Assembly: GCA_003864495.1 (NCBI GenBank)
Contig: ML133498.1
Coordinates: 883,418 to 947,417, forward strand
Source: Nemopilema nomurai
Lineage: Eukaryota; Cnidaria; Scyphozoa; Rhizostomeae; Rhizostomatidae
DNA: 64,000 nt
Direction: 5' to 3'
Below the pieces are notes generated by a model, which was given only the letters and a program-made list of their open reading frames with translations, had not been told where the DNA came from and made no database searches. Below, piece by piece: positions 38,191-50,345 of the stretch; within the stretch, counting starts at the first letter, position 1, and every line of letters starts with the position of its first letter. The position numbers and the translations under genes are program-made.

Positions 38191-41100
38191 CTAATGCATT
38201 GCCACCGAGCGGGCTTTTTCGATGCTGTCCTTGAACAGTTTACAAATGTAACTATACAATGACTTCCATGCTTTTTCAACGTCTTTTGTCCACAATCCAG
38301 TCGGTGTAAGATCTCGGACAGTTTCGATCACAACTATCCCCATAAGCTGCAAAATCAATTCATCGTGTTAAAGGACGCTAGTTACTCTGTTCTTCTAGAA
38401 ACAATTTCTTCTACGGGAAGTACACTGAAATGCTTTGCACAATTCTCTTTTATTTATTGGAAATTGTGTTTTAGAAACTTTTGCTCTTCTTCCTGTCCGG
38501 GTGATCAATATCACAACAGATAATCAAATCCGAAAATAAAAATGCATTGAAGTAAACGTATTACGTCTGCAGTTTGAGAGTGCACACAACGAAGCACTAC
38601 TGCAATGTCACAATGTAGCCGAAACGAGGCTGAAATCAAATTGAGAAATAAACTGAAAACGAGGCGGAGGAAAGATGTGTCTAGATATCATGCAATTTTT
38701 GCATTTAATGAAAAGCGGTTTGCCATGAACCCTCCAATGCTTTTGTAGCCATGCACTAATGCATCATTACGCCTACATAAGAAGCCTTTGTAACGAATCA
38801 AACGGCGCTTTGCGTTGTAAGCGAAGTGGCTTTTCTCAATGGCATGGAGATTAGAGGCTTCAACCAAGACCCGAGAGTTACTGATATTTAATTGTAATTT
38901 ATTTGTAATTAACTAATTTCTAACTTATTTATTTGTAACTTATTTATTTGTAATGTGTTTATTAGGTAGTTTAATTTGAACAGGGCTCAATTGTAAAACA
39001 ATATTCTTATTTAATTTGTACCCTGTATAAATATGTTTAAAATGTGAAATATATCAGGATCGCGTGACGAAGCGGCGCCTCTCTTCGGCTACCAATACGG
39101 TTCAGCCTACGTACCTCCATGTCTGCATCCGACATTTTGTCAATGTGCCTGTTGCCTATGCTTTCTATTTTTTCAATGAAGATAAGGCCATCGTCGATAG
39201 AGTCTATTGCAAGGTTGAATGCGAACGCCAGCTTCCGAGGGTGGCCTTTCAGCAGCTTCCAGTTTCGCATGTCTTCAAGGTCGTCCATACTTTTGAATTC
39301 AGGAAACTTGGTTATCAGCTCAGGTCGTTTGGAGAACAGGCTGTCGTTGATAAATCAAACTGGTTAAAAGTGCAAAACTTGAAATTAAAGAACAATTAGT
39401 AAATAGAGATGTGTGCAACTGTTCAGATAAAGACATTTGCAAGGTTGGAGATGTCTTCGAAATGGCCTAAGCAACCCTTATCAATCTCGCAACTTTTCAT
39501 AGCTAACGAGTTGAGTCGAGAGTTTTCTCACAACTGAAAAGTGGCCCAAGAGACAGGAAATAAGAAGAAAATTTCTCTAGCTGCCATATCATGGTCATTT
39601 CATGTTTATTGACTTTAAGTTTGGTAATGTTTTCGAAATAACACTATTTAGAAGCAATACGAGATCGTACCAAGCCTAGGTCACCCAAATATATTCACAC
39701 TTTGCATCTTTTCACGACTTGCATCTGGCAGCTGGTTTAAAGTATGCAAGATGCTTTCTTTGTAGTTATCATAAGGGTTGAACGGCGGGGGCACTGGGGG
39801 TTGCCCCACTAATCAACATGAAGTGGCTAAAACTCAGTGATGAATTTTGCAATAACGCGAGAAATATCAATTCTCAGTTTCAAATGCGAATTTCCAGTTG
39901 GTTGGGCCTTTGCTTACAGAAGAATCATTGCGAGCCTTTTCACGAAGTTGTAGAATGTGGAAGTAGGCCAATATTTCCCTTCGTGAATGCCGTGATTTGC
40001 CGTGAATGGTTTTAATAAACTACCCCGCAGGACTTGCTTCAATTACAGATATTATCAAGCATTCTCCATTACAGATTTCTCGTTGCTCAAAATACAAGGT
40101 GCTTTTTTACCCTTCATCATCAAGAAGACACGGGTTGGTGTACCAGGAAAGCGCGCTCTGTTAACTTTGCCATTCAAAACTTAAACAGTGGTTGTTAAAC
40201 AGATTTTTTATTTATTCACTCTAATGAAAATTAGGATCCAATTGCTCTTGAAGTGAAAAGAGAGCTGACTATGAATGCTCTAGTGCTAGCTGTCAACTTT
40301 TCGCGTATCGTAGACACTTTTTCGACGATGCCGTTATGTCTCTGCATTCGCGCCCACATGCTCAACTATCAGCGTAAGCAGCTTCTTTGCTTCCAATATG
40401 ACAACAGGTGTTCACGCTAGGCTGTAAGAGAGAGCAAGCACACCCTTTGCCGTGAAACGCATGGCCGAAAATTCTATTTCAGTCTAATGTCAATTCCATT
40501 TCATTTCAGTTTGTTGTTTTTTTCTATCTTATGATATAAGAGTTGAACTGAGAATGAATTGGGTAAGAAAAGGTAATTAAAATAGTCATATAAAGAGGTG
40601 ATATAATGATCATTGCTTTGTGAAATAATGTCGCGGTTGATATTTATGAAGTTTGAAAGTGTTAATATCTACGGACACGACTTGTTTAATAAACGACATT
40701 TTTGTAACAGACTTGCCCTTAAAAGCTGATTTATTTGATTTGGATATCTGATCCAACAATACAGTTGACAAGGTATCTAGTAATTTATTTCTTGAAGTGA
40801 ACTTAAAGACATCACTTCCTTTTCTCGATCAACTAATAAAACCAGTGAGGAGAGAGACCTTCTTCTCTTGAATCTGTTTCAATTCTTTGAGTCAAAGTTC
40901 AAACCTGTCTGGTACAGGCACCTAAAAAGGCCTCGGGCTGTCTTTCACTATTTTCCACGTATTTTGACTGATGACACAGAGACAATTTTGAATGCCATCG
41001 AGGGGTACTATGAGAACCGATTTTTCCATGCTGCATACATCGAATAAAGCATTGGCGTCTCGTTATCAAAGATTACAGTCGTGTTTTTCATCTTGTTGCG

Positions 41101-44100
41101 GGACTGCAGCCAATCTTTTCGCCCTGAACTTGAGATAAGCTTCAATAAACTCCTGATTCGATCTGCCTTTCATTCAATTTGCTTCTGTTTACTGTGAAGT
41201 AAGGTGAAGTGATAAATAGCTCTGAAATGCTGTTGAATCTGTATATGAATAGACTTTTCAACTGCTTCTCGTAATTGAATCAGAAATTGCGGCCCTCTGA
41301 AAATTATTGAAATGGTAAGCAGCTCATAAACCGACCAGATGCGTATTTTTGTCGGCTGCTGATTTAGCCGTTGCGGCAGGGGCACATGTGCCTTTCATTT
41401 GATAGCTAAGTAATAGTGGTTGTGGGACCATGGCCGTAGCCTCTATCCCTGCTGCTATACGTGGTCCCAGTTATAACAGTGAATATGATATTGGTAAACA
41501 ACCAGAACAAAGGTGTCAAATTGATTAATATTGTCGCTTCTGTCACCACAGAACTAACCTACAGTCGCAAATATGCAAACATTTTATGTTTACTTGAGTC
41601 AATTATTAATATATTCTTTATAAATGCATTGAAAGATAAAATAAAAATTCTTATCTTCCCTTATTTAAAGAAAGTTTTTATTTTTGGTTCGTTAATTGTT
41701 TTCACAAAGAAGACAGAGAAAATACTTGCGCTACACAAGAAGTCAGTACCAAGGGCACGATTAATCTCCCAAGCGATATTCCAGTAGAACGGGAAAGTTG
41801 CTATTTCATTTGGGCCAATTTATTACCGGGCTACACCAAAAGATCTTTCAGTATAGGACGCGAACCAAGAAAAGCCAAGCAAAAAGTTGAGGAAGGCAGT
41901 AGGCAGCGTTCCTGGGTAAGGCTGTAGTATCGCAACATTCTTTGGAGGTGCTTGTCTGCTTGAATAAAGGCACACAATGAAATTTGAAGCTCTTCTTTCT
42001 TGATTGAATGAAATCGATCAAAGCAATTTCAAGTAACAAAGTAACTGCTGGAAATGTTTGCTATCAGGCTGCTTACTTCGCCCCAAGCAACCCCTACCGG
42101 CACCTACTGTGGAAGGTCCGTTTGTTTCCTTTCTAATGTACATCTTTATGACATCCAATTTTGCAGAGAAATATGCTCAGCCTTGGCAAACCTGGAATTA
42201 AGCCTTAAGCAACTATCGCTGAATGTTTGACCTCGAAATTTTGAGTAATTGCGAAAATTAATTTTGAAAAGCATTGATTACTTGTGATTTCTGTTTTAAT
42301 AAAGCTGTCTTCAGTGACTTGCGTTTTCTTTGACTGCATTCTGGTACCTGTCAGCCTTTGAACATTTCTGTCAATGCCAGCAGACCTATACTGAGTTTGT
42401 TTGGTGTGCTTGAAATTTGTAACGAGATCATCAACATCCAATAATGTCAGAATTGAGTAGAATATATTGAAAATGGCACAACTCTGTTTTAACGCTTGTT
42501 TATAAGTTTCTTCATAGAAAGCCTATAAATAAAAAGCCTGAAGTGCGATTTTTAACAGGTCACTAGGGTAAAGACTTGTTAGTCAATTTGGTGAGTTAAA
42601 ATTGAACAGAATGTTCTTTTCATGCCTTGGTCCTGAGTTTACATATAGACCTTTCGATTCTTAGTTTGTTGCAAGTTTTCTGCTTGCATCATAGAAAGCT
42701 GTAAGTGTTAATTTTTGTTAATCAAATGTCCAATGAAGTCTCCTTTTCCCTGATTTATCTAAAGTTCAATGTTGAAGAGGGCAGATGGCCGTGCTTCTTA
42801 TCGAAGACAAAATTCAGGAGTGAATTTGCATAGTCAGAATAGATCACGCATAAGAAGTCTTGATATAATCACCTGCACAACACAGGCATTGGATGGAATA
42901 TTAACTTTTAAATCTAATTAGTATTCTAGCAAGAGCAATTTAACATCCACCCCACAGTTGTATGTTGCATATATCACTGACCGATTTAAGCCCGAAGCAA
43001 TATATTAAGATTTGACCCTTCGTATTCAGTACATTGTAGACTTGCATGGCTAGGAAAGCTTGCTTCCTTTCCGACGCCAATAGTTAGGAAGCCAAAAGCT
43101 GCAGGCACTGATCAAAGTATGTTTTTAAGTTGCAGAAAAAAGGCGCTAGAATCACACAATACGAGAGACTGAAAGAGCATACCCTCTCTTCTGCCCTTGC
43201 CTTTTAGGCAAATAGATTCTATCCAGAGATTTGATTAAAATGGCTTCTCGCCTCTCTGTTACTTCGATTTATCACAAACTGATGCACTTATAGCACGTTT
43301 TTGCTGCCCTGGGTCCCTTAAACTGCGTTGATGTTTAACAATGGCTTCTAAATATTTGTTTAAAAAAGAAATATTTGAAAAGCGTTTGGCCTCCAGTACA
43401 AGGTGAAGCCAAGAAATATCCATAGACTTCCACTGCCATGCAAGTTCCCTGTTATCAAAGACCCTTGTACTGTTGGTTTAAATCAATCAGATTTAAATCA
43501 ATCAATCAGTGATTAGAATGTGAAAACAAGAAATCTCGCAGGTTACAAATAGTGTCCGCCATGATCCATTCGGTAGCGTTGAGCGCATCGGTGAATTAAG
43601 TTGATTGCTAGAAGGCCTTCTCGATTCACGTCAGTCATCTTTCTCATTCAAGATTGATGACGGACATTGCTGACGGACACTGCTGACGGACATTGCTGAC
43701 GGACATAACAAATGTAAATGACGGTGCATGCTACAAAGTTAAATGGGACGGTCTCTCCCACTGCTAGCAGCAGACAGAAAAATTTGCGTTTTTTACATCA
43801 TCATAAACGAAACGTATTTCAACAATTCAGCATTAGTCATTCTGAAAATAAGATTGATTTCCTTCTATTTATTTCTATCCTTTCTAGCATTTTCACCAAA
43901 AGCGTCATCTGGGCCTAGGGAAACAGGAAACTGGCTTTGATGTCGTCATAAACACATTGTTTGTTGTTGTTTTCATTGCTGGAAAGGCATTAATCATAGC
44001 TAGTCGAGGAAAAACTACACCTTCCAAAAGTCGGGTGTAAACCAAAGTGCCTATTGCGTTTAATAGCCAATTGGTCTTGGAAAGAGTTTACATTTCAATA

Positions 44101-45105
44101 TCGTCTAGAGTCCTTCTTGGCCTCTCTCTCTTTTCAGAGACATGACAACGCGCCCCTTCGCTCTTGCTTCCTTGTGGCTCTGTATTCGTAGCTCTCATTT
44201 GACTTTATGACTATAATAAACCATTTCAAGCTTAACTGCTTTGAATTGATAAAAAAGTGTTGATTCTAAAAGCTTCGCAATCAATCATCCGCTCAAAGGG
44301 TCGAATGCCTGCATAGGCGGTGTTTTGTCGCTCAAATTCACAACCCACTTGTCAGAGCTGCCAAAGGAGCTGATGACACTCTTCCGAGTTTTTGGAGCAT
44401 CGCATTGATTTAAATGGTTGGTGAATGAGGATCTGCAATCGATCAACCAGGCGGCTTAAAACCTTCTAGAAATTCGACGATTACTCTTGATGTCAGGTTT
44501 TCGAAAAGCATTGTGCATTTAAGTTAAAAAGGTTCATTAAAATGCATGTAAAAGTATTTTGTTATTTCCATATTCGCCTTTATTCAAAATTTGAAGCGAA
44601 AATATGGAAATAGCTCAAAGCAGCACCTGTTAAGCACGAAACTTTTAGGTTATCCTAATGATCTCACTTCAACTCAACAGATGAAATTCAATATTTAAAC
44701 TGGCAACCGGTTTTTCGCAAATATGCTTTGCAGCTTTTAAATTTTGCAGCAATTAAATTTTGTTGAGATTTTTAAAGTGAAAAATCACCGCTCTGCCAGC
44801 ATTTTCTAGAGAATTCGTTACCCATGTTCACAATTGCAACCATTACAAATGCAACCATATTAAGAATACCTTTCGAATCTCTAGCAATACATTTTCATTT
44901 ATGTGCTTTAACGCTATTTATAAAGCAGCGGAAAGAGTTACCTCTGAAACAGTCCAACACCAAACTCAATTTGCTTTGTCTCCAGTTGTCTCCAGCTTGA
45001 TTTCAACAAATACTTGTCGTAAACAGAAATGGGAAAGGTGACTGGCTCTATCTTGGTCTTCATAATCTTGCGTGCTGCCGAGGCCCTCGATACAGTTATT
45101 CCCAT
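38191..45105 (-). CDS. Heme globin (globin X / neuroglobin-like), three exons, possible N-myristoylation
   Basis: Exons on the minus strand: 45105-44942, 39340-39115, 38346-38191; 546 nt, 181 residues, in frame. Helices A/B read YDKYLLKSSWRQLETKQIEF; CD1 phenylalanine is F67 in ITKFPEF; distal E7 histidine is H88 in LLKGHPRKL; proximal F8 histidine is H120 in SIGNRHIDKM; helix H is WTKDVEKAWKSLYSYICKLF. H88 to H120 is 32 residues, as in neuroglobin. The first intron is phase 2 in helix B and the second phase 0 in helix G, the classic globin intron positions B12.2 and G7.0. I chose the ATG at 45105, giving MGITVSRA, a textbook N-myristoylation start (Gly2, Ser6); an in-frame ATG at 45132 would add MQGAGCECT. 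Intron 1 is 5.6 kb. Family is certain, subtype is inference. Confidence 0.9.
38886..38963. repeat. AT-rich degenerate repeat in globin intron 2
   Basis: Repeated TAACTTATTTATTTGTAA-like units, about four to five imperfect copies, within the intron between globin exons 3 and 2. Confidence 0.7.
40235..41047 (+). CDS. Unidentified two-exon coding fragment nested in the globin intron
   Basis: Opposite to the globin, inside its first intron. Exon 40235-40373 follows a good acceptor (AAAATTAG) and precedes a strong donor (GTAAGC); it reads DPIALEVKRELTMNALVLAV and continues to IRAHMLNYQ. The second segment, acceptor proposed at 40808, runs 40809-41047 and contains LLLLNLFQFFESKFKPVWYR, RAVFHYFPRILTDDTETILN and AIEGYYENRFFHAAYIE, then TAA. 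The two join in frame to 126 codons including the stop. Composition is protein-like, unlike the low-complexity frames nearby. A start codon and upstream exons were not found, and the second acceptor has a weak pyrimidine tract. I recognise no family. It could be the 3' end of a nested gene, an alternative exon set, or the remains of a mobile or retro-copied gene. Confidence 0.35.
41144..41149 (+). terminator. Possible poly(A) signal of the nested fragment
   Basis: AATAAA about 100 bp after the stop at 41045-41047; another AATAAA overlaps that stop (41043-41048). Confidence 0.35.
43656..43707. repeat. 13-bp minisatellite, four copies, globin intron 1
   Basis: Four copies of GCTGACGGACATT with single substitutions, in the large first globin intron. 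Confidence 0.85.
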
Positions 45106-45132
45106 AGTGCACTCACAACCTGCTCCTTGCAC

Positions 45133-47874
45133 TTACGTCCACACAACTTCACAACTTCACATCCCGAACTGAACTGCTGCAAGATTTGCGGATTTGTGAG
45201 AAAGAGAGAGTTAACTAGCAGATGTACACAAGTCACGAGGCTTCGTATGAATAAAATATAAAACGCGCATTGGCGAAGAGGCTTCTATCTTCAGCGCTCT
45301 TAGCAGCCCAACAGCCTTACAATATCTCATTGAACAAGATCCAGAATGCGTTTGCGGATGGGAATTATGTAACTCCCAAATGATTATGACTGAATATCGA
45401 CATACTCACTGAATATTGACATTTATATCACCTATATGAGATATTCATTTCTGAGTCCCTCCGACATTTTACGACATGGAACAAAACGCATTTTGAAACA
45501 GTGCGAGTTCTTATAGTGTCGGAACACGACGTTTGTCTCATTCAGTTAAAAGTTAAATGACAATAGCCGTTTAAAGACAGAAAGACTTTCTGATGTTTTG
45601 GGAAGATATAGAGCACTGGTAGGGAACCTCATTTAAGATCCCACAGATTATTACTGTCAAACGAGTTTTGTAGAAAATAGAAAAATGGCCTTCTGCACAA
45701 AATCACAATTTTTATGACTGAAGTGCGGCATTCGAATTGTTCCCACTATGCTTTTCCCTATAGGCCATTACAACCTGTATCGCACAATCAACATTGACAT
45801 TGGCATAAACACTCCTATTGCATAATCCCTGCAGATGTTGCTCAGAAGCTAGCTTTTCTCCTTGCGTTCTGAAGGCGGCCTTCAGGCCTGAACGTGGGAG
45901 TCCTTCTTTCAAAGAAATGTCGATCAAGAAATGCCCGATTCACTTTTCTCTAGAGCTGCGAATGCGGCATCAATCTCTACATTTTGATGACAAAATTATT
46001 GTTTCATTCAATCAAGCCTAAATTCATTTTTAAACTGTCCATCAATCCCGAAAAAGCAAAACAGTAAGCGGCCGCCCTGTGAAGCTGATTAAGCCTGTGG
46101 AAGGTAGGTGATGCTTTTACATTTCAAGTGTGAAGTGTATTAGCCGATTACGCTGTTCTTCAAGTTAAGTTCAGGAAATTCACCAAGACTGGCGTGAAAT
46201 GACTTGAAGGAAAGAAAAGGTTCTCACGTGGCTCAGCCAACACGGGCAGACTTAGGAGATAAATGGTGGCCCGACCTGGTGCCCATGCAGATGAAACAGC
46301 TCAACTGGAATTATTGTTTGAATGAACCAACAATGATCATTGCCCTGGTGCTCTTTTGCGACTGCACCAAATTACGTTCCACTTTCTTCGCTCTGGTGCA
46401 TAAAGCAGTGGCTCTTCCAACATACAAACCAGTTGGGAATTCCTGACTGCACCTTAAACTTCCCTACTAGTTGCCCATTAGTCATCATATAATAGTTGAG
46501 AATTTTTGCGAGCAACAACTTAATTTGTTTCAAACTTTGCTTTTTGTGCCGTTGTCCCTTCTTGTGTAAGTCTAATTATTTGAAACATCTTTTAGCTCTA
46601 AATGCAAAATCATTTCAATTGTGCGTACAATATGGTCCACTAATTTCACCTGGCATTTGCATCTCTACTCCATGGATGTCAAAGTCATTTCACTCTATAA
46701 TGACTTTGAATACCATGTGCCTTGGATACTTGGCTCATTTTGGACTCAAGGTTTAGTCCCCCTGGATTTGGGTAAAGGCTTTGTTATTTCCTCTCGCGAT
46801 GAGCATAGGAAGGCCGTGCATCTGTTTGGTTTTAAGTGTTACGCAATGAAATCAGGTGTATGATTAATCTGAGTTGGCGTGGTGAGAATGACACCTTTGG
46901 CGCGAAAAATCCGCCAGCCAGCAGCATGAGCTGTCACCTACTGCGCATTCTACCGTTTTCCTCCGCAGTGCACATTTCGTCAAAAGATTTCGGATCTGAA
47001 TTGCAGAGAGACGTGTTATCGCACCAATGTTCTATATTTAACACTCTTAAGGCACGATATTGATTCAACGGCAAACACTAATACAAATACCCTAAGGCAA
47101 GTAAGGTGGCTTATCAATTGTTTTGTGCTACAGCAGGAGCATCACCTTCGCACTAATAGCAAAAACCAACTCGGTGACACCCGTTTTCATACTTCGTAAA
47201 CTTTTATAATAAAATCGATAATACGATGCATGAAATTGATAATACGAATTGCGTACAAAGGCAGTGCAATCAATCAATCAATCAGTCAGTCAATCAATCA
47301 ATCAATCAATACTAGGCAGGTTAGGTAGATCATAACTATCAATAACTTTGGACATCGTGGGAGATTTTCACGGTCCTTCTAAGCGTGATAGGCCTTGCTT
47401 CGGCCGGATCCAAAACTTTGTTCTTGCATCAACTTGGGCTACGTTACTCGGGCTGGCCTTCAATAAACATCCCATTTTTAGCCACACTTGAGAATCTTTG
47501 ATGACCTGGAAATTACCGAGCATTAAAAGCTCGCATCCAGAAATGTTATGCTCATTTGAGTGGTGTTGAATTAATTGCATTTTGATTCCAAGCTTCCACG
47601 CTGATCTATAATGGTATTGCACATTAGGCAATGCATTTAAAAGGCATCCAATCCTTTGGCTAGTTACAAACTGGAGACAGTTGCATTTCACTTTCCTAAT
47701 CTAAGCATTGGAATCAGTAATATCAAAGAGGTTTACAGTAATAAGGAGATGCACCCGAGTCTTCAAAATTCTTTAATATAAAATTACATCGAAGAAGAAA
47801 ACAACGTATGTAGACAACATTTTTGTCTTCTCTGAATGCTGGAAGGGTCTCTTTTTGCTATCAAGGAGATATGA
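45133..47874. other. Intergenic region upstream of the globin and downstream of Jun
   Basis: The first few hundred bases should hold the globin promoter. A minus-strand frame at 45927-45712 (ending LCNRSVYANVNVDCAIQVVM and beyond) and a plus-strand frame at 46621-46863 look slightly protein-like but lack splice context and known domains. I see no gene I can support. Confidence 0.45.
47268..47310. repeat. (AATC)n microsatellite
   Basis: About ten CAAT units interrupted by two CAGT units. Confidence 0.9.
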
Positions 47875-47880
47875 TTTATT
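47875..47880 (-). terminator. Possible Jun poly(A) signal
   Basis: TTTATT on the + strand, AATAAA on the minus strand, about 820 bp beyond the Jun stop codon. JUN mRNAs usually have long 3' UTRs, so the distance is acceptable. Confidence 0.35.
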
Positions 47881-48697
47881 TCAATGCTGACAAAAGTTAT
47901 TCAAGACTGATGATGCTCATGGTTTTCGTGAACTGTCATAGAACGATAAAATGTGGGTTGAATCCTGGACTGTGCCCTTTCCAAAGAACAAAGTGATTTT
48001 ACCGGTGCGGAAGATGAAATGTCGGACGATCCATGTTTTTAATTACACTGCTCTGCTTGTTGCAGCTGTAGTAAAGCTAACATTCAAATCCTACAAAAGT
48101 TACAAGTAAACAAATAAGCGATCGTTGTTTTTGTTGCCATGACACTGCTTTGTTCGACTCTTAGGTCCATTACAAGTGGAGAAGTTGTGAATCTTTTGAC
48201 AAAAGAGAAGATTGTCAAGGGGGACATTCGGGAATCTGAAACATGCTTCGTGGAGGCTAAATCAGCTACTTCGAATGTCGTTCTGTAAACCTTCAAATCA
48301 TTTTGCAACTAGCTTTTTGAAACCTCTTATGGTGATGAATATCCAAAACTACCAGAAATAAATGTGGTGATTTTCTATCTCGCGTGATGGGTGGCGTCAA
48401 TCGGTTCATTTCATGTCGTTTTCCCAAGAAAGAGCCCAAGCAGCCGATACCAGTCCCTCTGTGACGTCAGAGCCAAGACGTATTTGAAGTGGTTTATCAA
48501 CTACAAGTTTGCTTTGCTCGTTCTAAACCAATGCGCTTATTAGATGCGATTTTTGGTACCTGCTCCCAGACTCGGAAAAGTCCAAGACTCCCTTTCGAGG
48601 AGAAACATTTTTCAATAGTTGCACAGCTGTCGCCCCCACGTGATAGATTCAAAAGGTACCTTCGCAGAGGTCATTCGAAGAAGAGAGGCTGTTTGCA

Positions 48698-50050
48698 CTA
48701 CGTTGCCAGCACTATCTGGCAGCCCTCGCTTACATGGTCCATAACCCGCTGCTTCAAGTCACAAACTTGTTGCTTTAGTGCGTTTGCTACTGCTCCTAGT
48801 TCAATGTTTTTCTCCTTCAGCTCTTTCACCCTCAGGTCAAGTCTTGCTTCCCTCTCTAGCTTCCTCTTCCGGCATTTTGACGATGCAACTCTGTTTCTTA
48901 ACTTCTTCCTCTCTCGTTTTACAAGCTCTTGAAGTTCAAGATCAATTGGTTGATAGTGTGGGTTATTTTCTAAAAACATTTTCGTTTGGTCGTCCATATG
49001 GCCTAGCATCTGCATGTTTTCAATTCCGTTGACTGACATTTGGGAGCGTTCCTGGAACCCAGGCTCCACGTAGCTGTTTTCTTGGAACCGACCTTGAAGA
49101 TGCCTGAATTGCATTGAGGGGTCTGCCATAGTAACGTGTTCGATTAAGGCTTGCGGTATGCCATCGCGCTCGGGCACGTAGCCCATTGCATGGTTCAAGA
49201 AAGCGATTTCTTGTTGCATTTGGGACGGCATCATGTGGTGGTTGGCATTTCCCAGCACTGCCATGTTGTTGATTATGAACTGCTCCTGCGGGATCATATG
49301 GCCGTTCATACTCACCATTCCATGATTAGAAGGAACCTGTAGGCCTAGAGACATTTGCGCCCTCGAAGGGACTTGAGTCTGAGAGCAGCCACTGTTATTT
49401 GAAGGTATATGAGAATCGACATGTCCGATATTTCTTTGCAAATTGCTAACCGTGTTTGCGTTGTTGCTGTTGATGCATGCAATGTCGTTGTTGTTTATAC
49501 TATTTGCAGTCGTGTTGCTCACAACAAAAATCTCTTCTTCTGAGCGTTGGCGTTTTTGCCGAGACTGCTTTCGTCCGACCATGCCTGGTGCTTGATTTAT
49601 AAGATTTGCTGGAGCATTGTTACTTTTTTCCCCAGCCGCTTTATTTGTGGTGTGTCTGTCCGTCACTATATTCTCCTGTTGGTCATGTAATTGCTGCAAT
49701 GCCTCTGCAAAGCTGTTGTCGCTTGGCCCCGCCAGTTGTTCGTGAGGCAAAGTAAAAGCCGCATTAGAGTCTTCGCCCGGTGAAGAAGGAACATTGCCCT
49801 GGAAACTCATAAACATCCGCTCCAAATCGGGGGAGCCAAGCTTGAGAAAATCAAGACTTGGTGAGTCCATCGACTCCTGTGCTCTCTCTGAGCCCTGGCT
49901 CTCGTCTCCATTTTTCGGACGCGACCCGATATCCACGCAGGACTCCAAGTTCAAGTCCAAAGAGTTTTTGTCGTAAAGTATGGATGGAGGTATTGACCTT
50001 GACAGTATGTCGTCCTGATGGTAGAAGGGAGTCTCTAGCATCTCTTCCAT
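48698..50050 (-). CDS. JUN: Jun, AP-1 bZIP transcription factor, intronless
   Basis: Nuclear DNA-binding subunit of AP-1; binds TRE/CRE sites as Jun-Jun, Jun-Fos or Jun-ATF dimers. Single-exon 450-residue protein. The N terminus [11 protein letters not shown] matches the Jun start. The delta/JNK-docking and transactivation region is recognisable at residues 68-79 ([12 protein letters not shown]), where Ser73-Pro is the likely equivalent of human JNK site Ser63; a second Ser-Pro lies in VPSSPGED (87-94). [10 protein letters not shown] at 114-123 is a further conserved block. Residues 130-370 are Asn/Gln/Met-rich and probably disordered. The basic region at 378-402 includes [17 protein letters not shown] with the redox-sensitive Cys, followed by a leucine zipper and the conserved end [11 protein letters not shown]. 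Human JUN is also intronless. Confidence 0.96.
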   Translation of the reverse strand: MEEMLETPFYHQDDILSRSIPPSILYDKNSLDLNLESCVDIGSRPKNGDESQGSERAQESMDSPSLDFLKLGSPDLERMFMSFQGNVPSSPGEDSNAAFTLPHEQLAGPSDNSFAEALQQLHDQQENIVTDRHTTNKAAGEKSNNAPANLINQAPGMVGRKQSRQKRQRSEEEIFVVSNTTANSINNNDIACINSNNANTVSNLQRNIGHVDSHIPSNNSGCSQTQVPSRAQMSLGLQVPSNHGMVSMNGHMIPQEQFIINNMAVLGNANHHMMPSQMQQEIAFLNHAMGYVPERDGIPQALIEHVTMADPSMQFRHLQGRFQENSYVEPGFQERSQMSVNGIENMQMLGHMDDQTKMFLENNPHYQPIDLELQELVKRERKKLRNRVASSKCRKRKLEREARLDLRVKELKEKNIELGAVANALKQQVCDLKQRVMDHVSEGCQIVLAT

Positions 50051-50331
50051 GGTATGGTTGTGTGCGGAGACTCCCTGTCTCTACATGCATCCATTGGAAT
50101 AAAGATGGGATGCTAATTCTTGTGTATTCTATCCTTCGCTCTCCTATTCTCTCCAAAAATTCAAGGCTTCAACCAGTGCAACTTGTTTGTGAAAGTTCAC
50201 TGAGCAGCTTCACGCTTTGCCGACGCAGCATTCAGTTGCATCCCTGCCCAGTGAAGTCACTATTTTTGCTCAATGCGACCTGTAAACACTGCCCACTTGC
50301 TTCCAAGTGTCTAGAAAAGGCTCCGAGGCAG

Positions 50332-50345
50332 TGATGTAATCCAAT
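50332..50345 (-). promoter_or_regulatory. Candidate Jun promoter: CCAAT box beside an AP-1/ATF-like site
   Basis: About 280 bp upstream of the Jun ATG the minus strand reads ATTGG (inverted CCAAT) then one base and TTACATCA, a variant of the TGACATCA jun-TRE. An AP-1/ATF site near a CCAAT box is known in the vertebrate JUN promoter and serves autoregulation; function here is inference. Confidence 0.4.

Noticed and set aside
41461..41787. 109-codon AT-rich frame in the globin intron
   Set aside because: Ile/Lys/Asn-rich composition typical of AT-rich DNA, no ATG at the start, no splice context or domain.
45712..45927. 71-codon minus-strand frame ending in NSNAALQS
   Set aside because: Somewhat protein-like, but with no start context, exon borders or recognised family; kept only as a remark in the intergenic entry.
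47268..47310. CRISPR-like array
   Set aside because: Simple tetranucleotide microsatellite without spacers, in a eukaryotic genome; the other tandem arrays likewise lack spacers.
47368..47691. 107-codon minus-strand frame
   Set aside because: No domain, no homology, no upstream regulatory or splice signals; probably chance.
49858..50334. 158-codon open frame on the + strand
   Set aside because: Antisense shadow of the Jun coding sequence and its 5' UTR; rich in Ser/Pro/Arg as expected for the complement.
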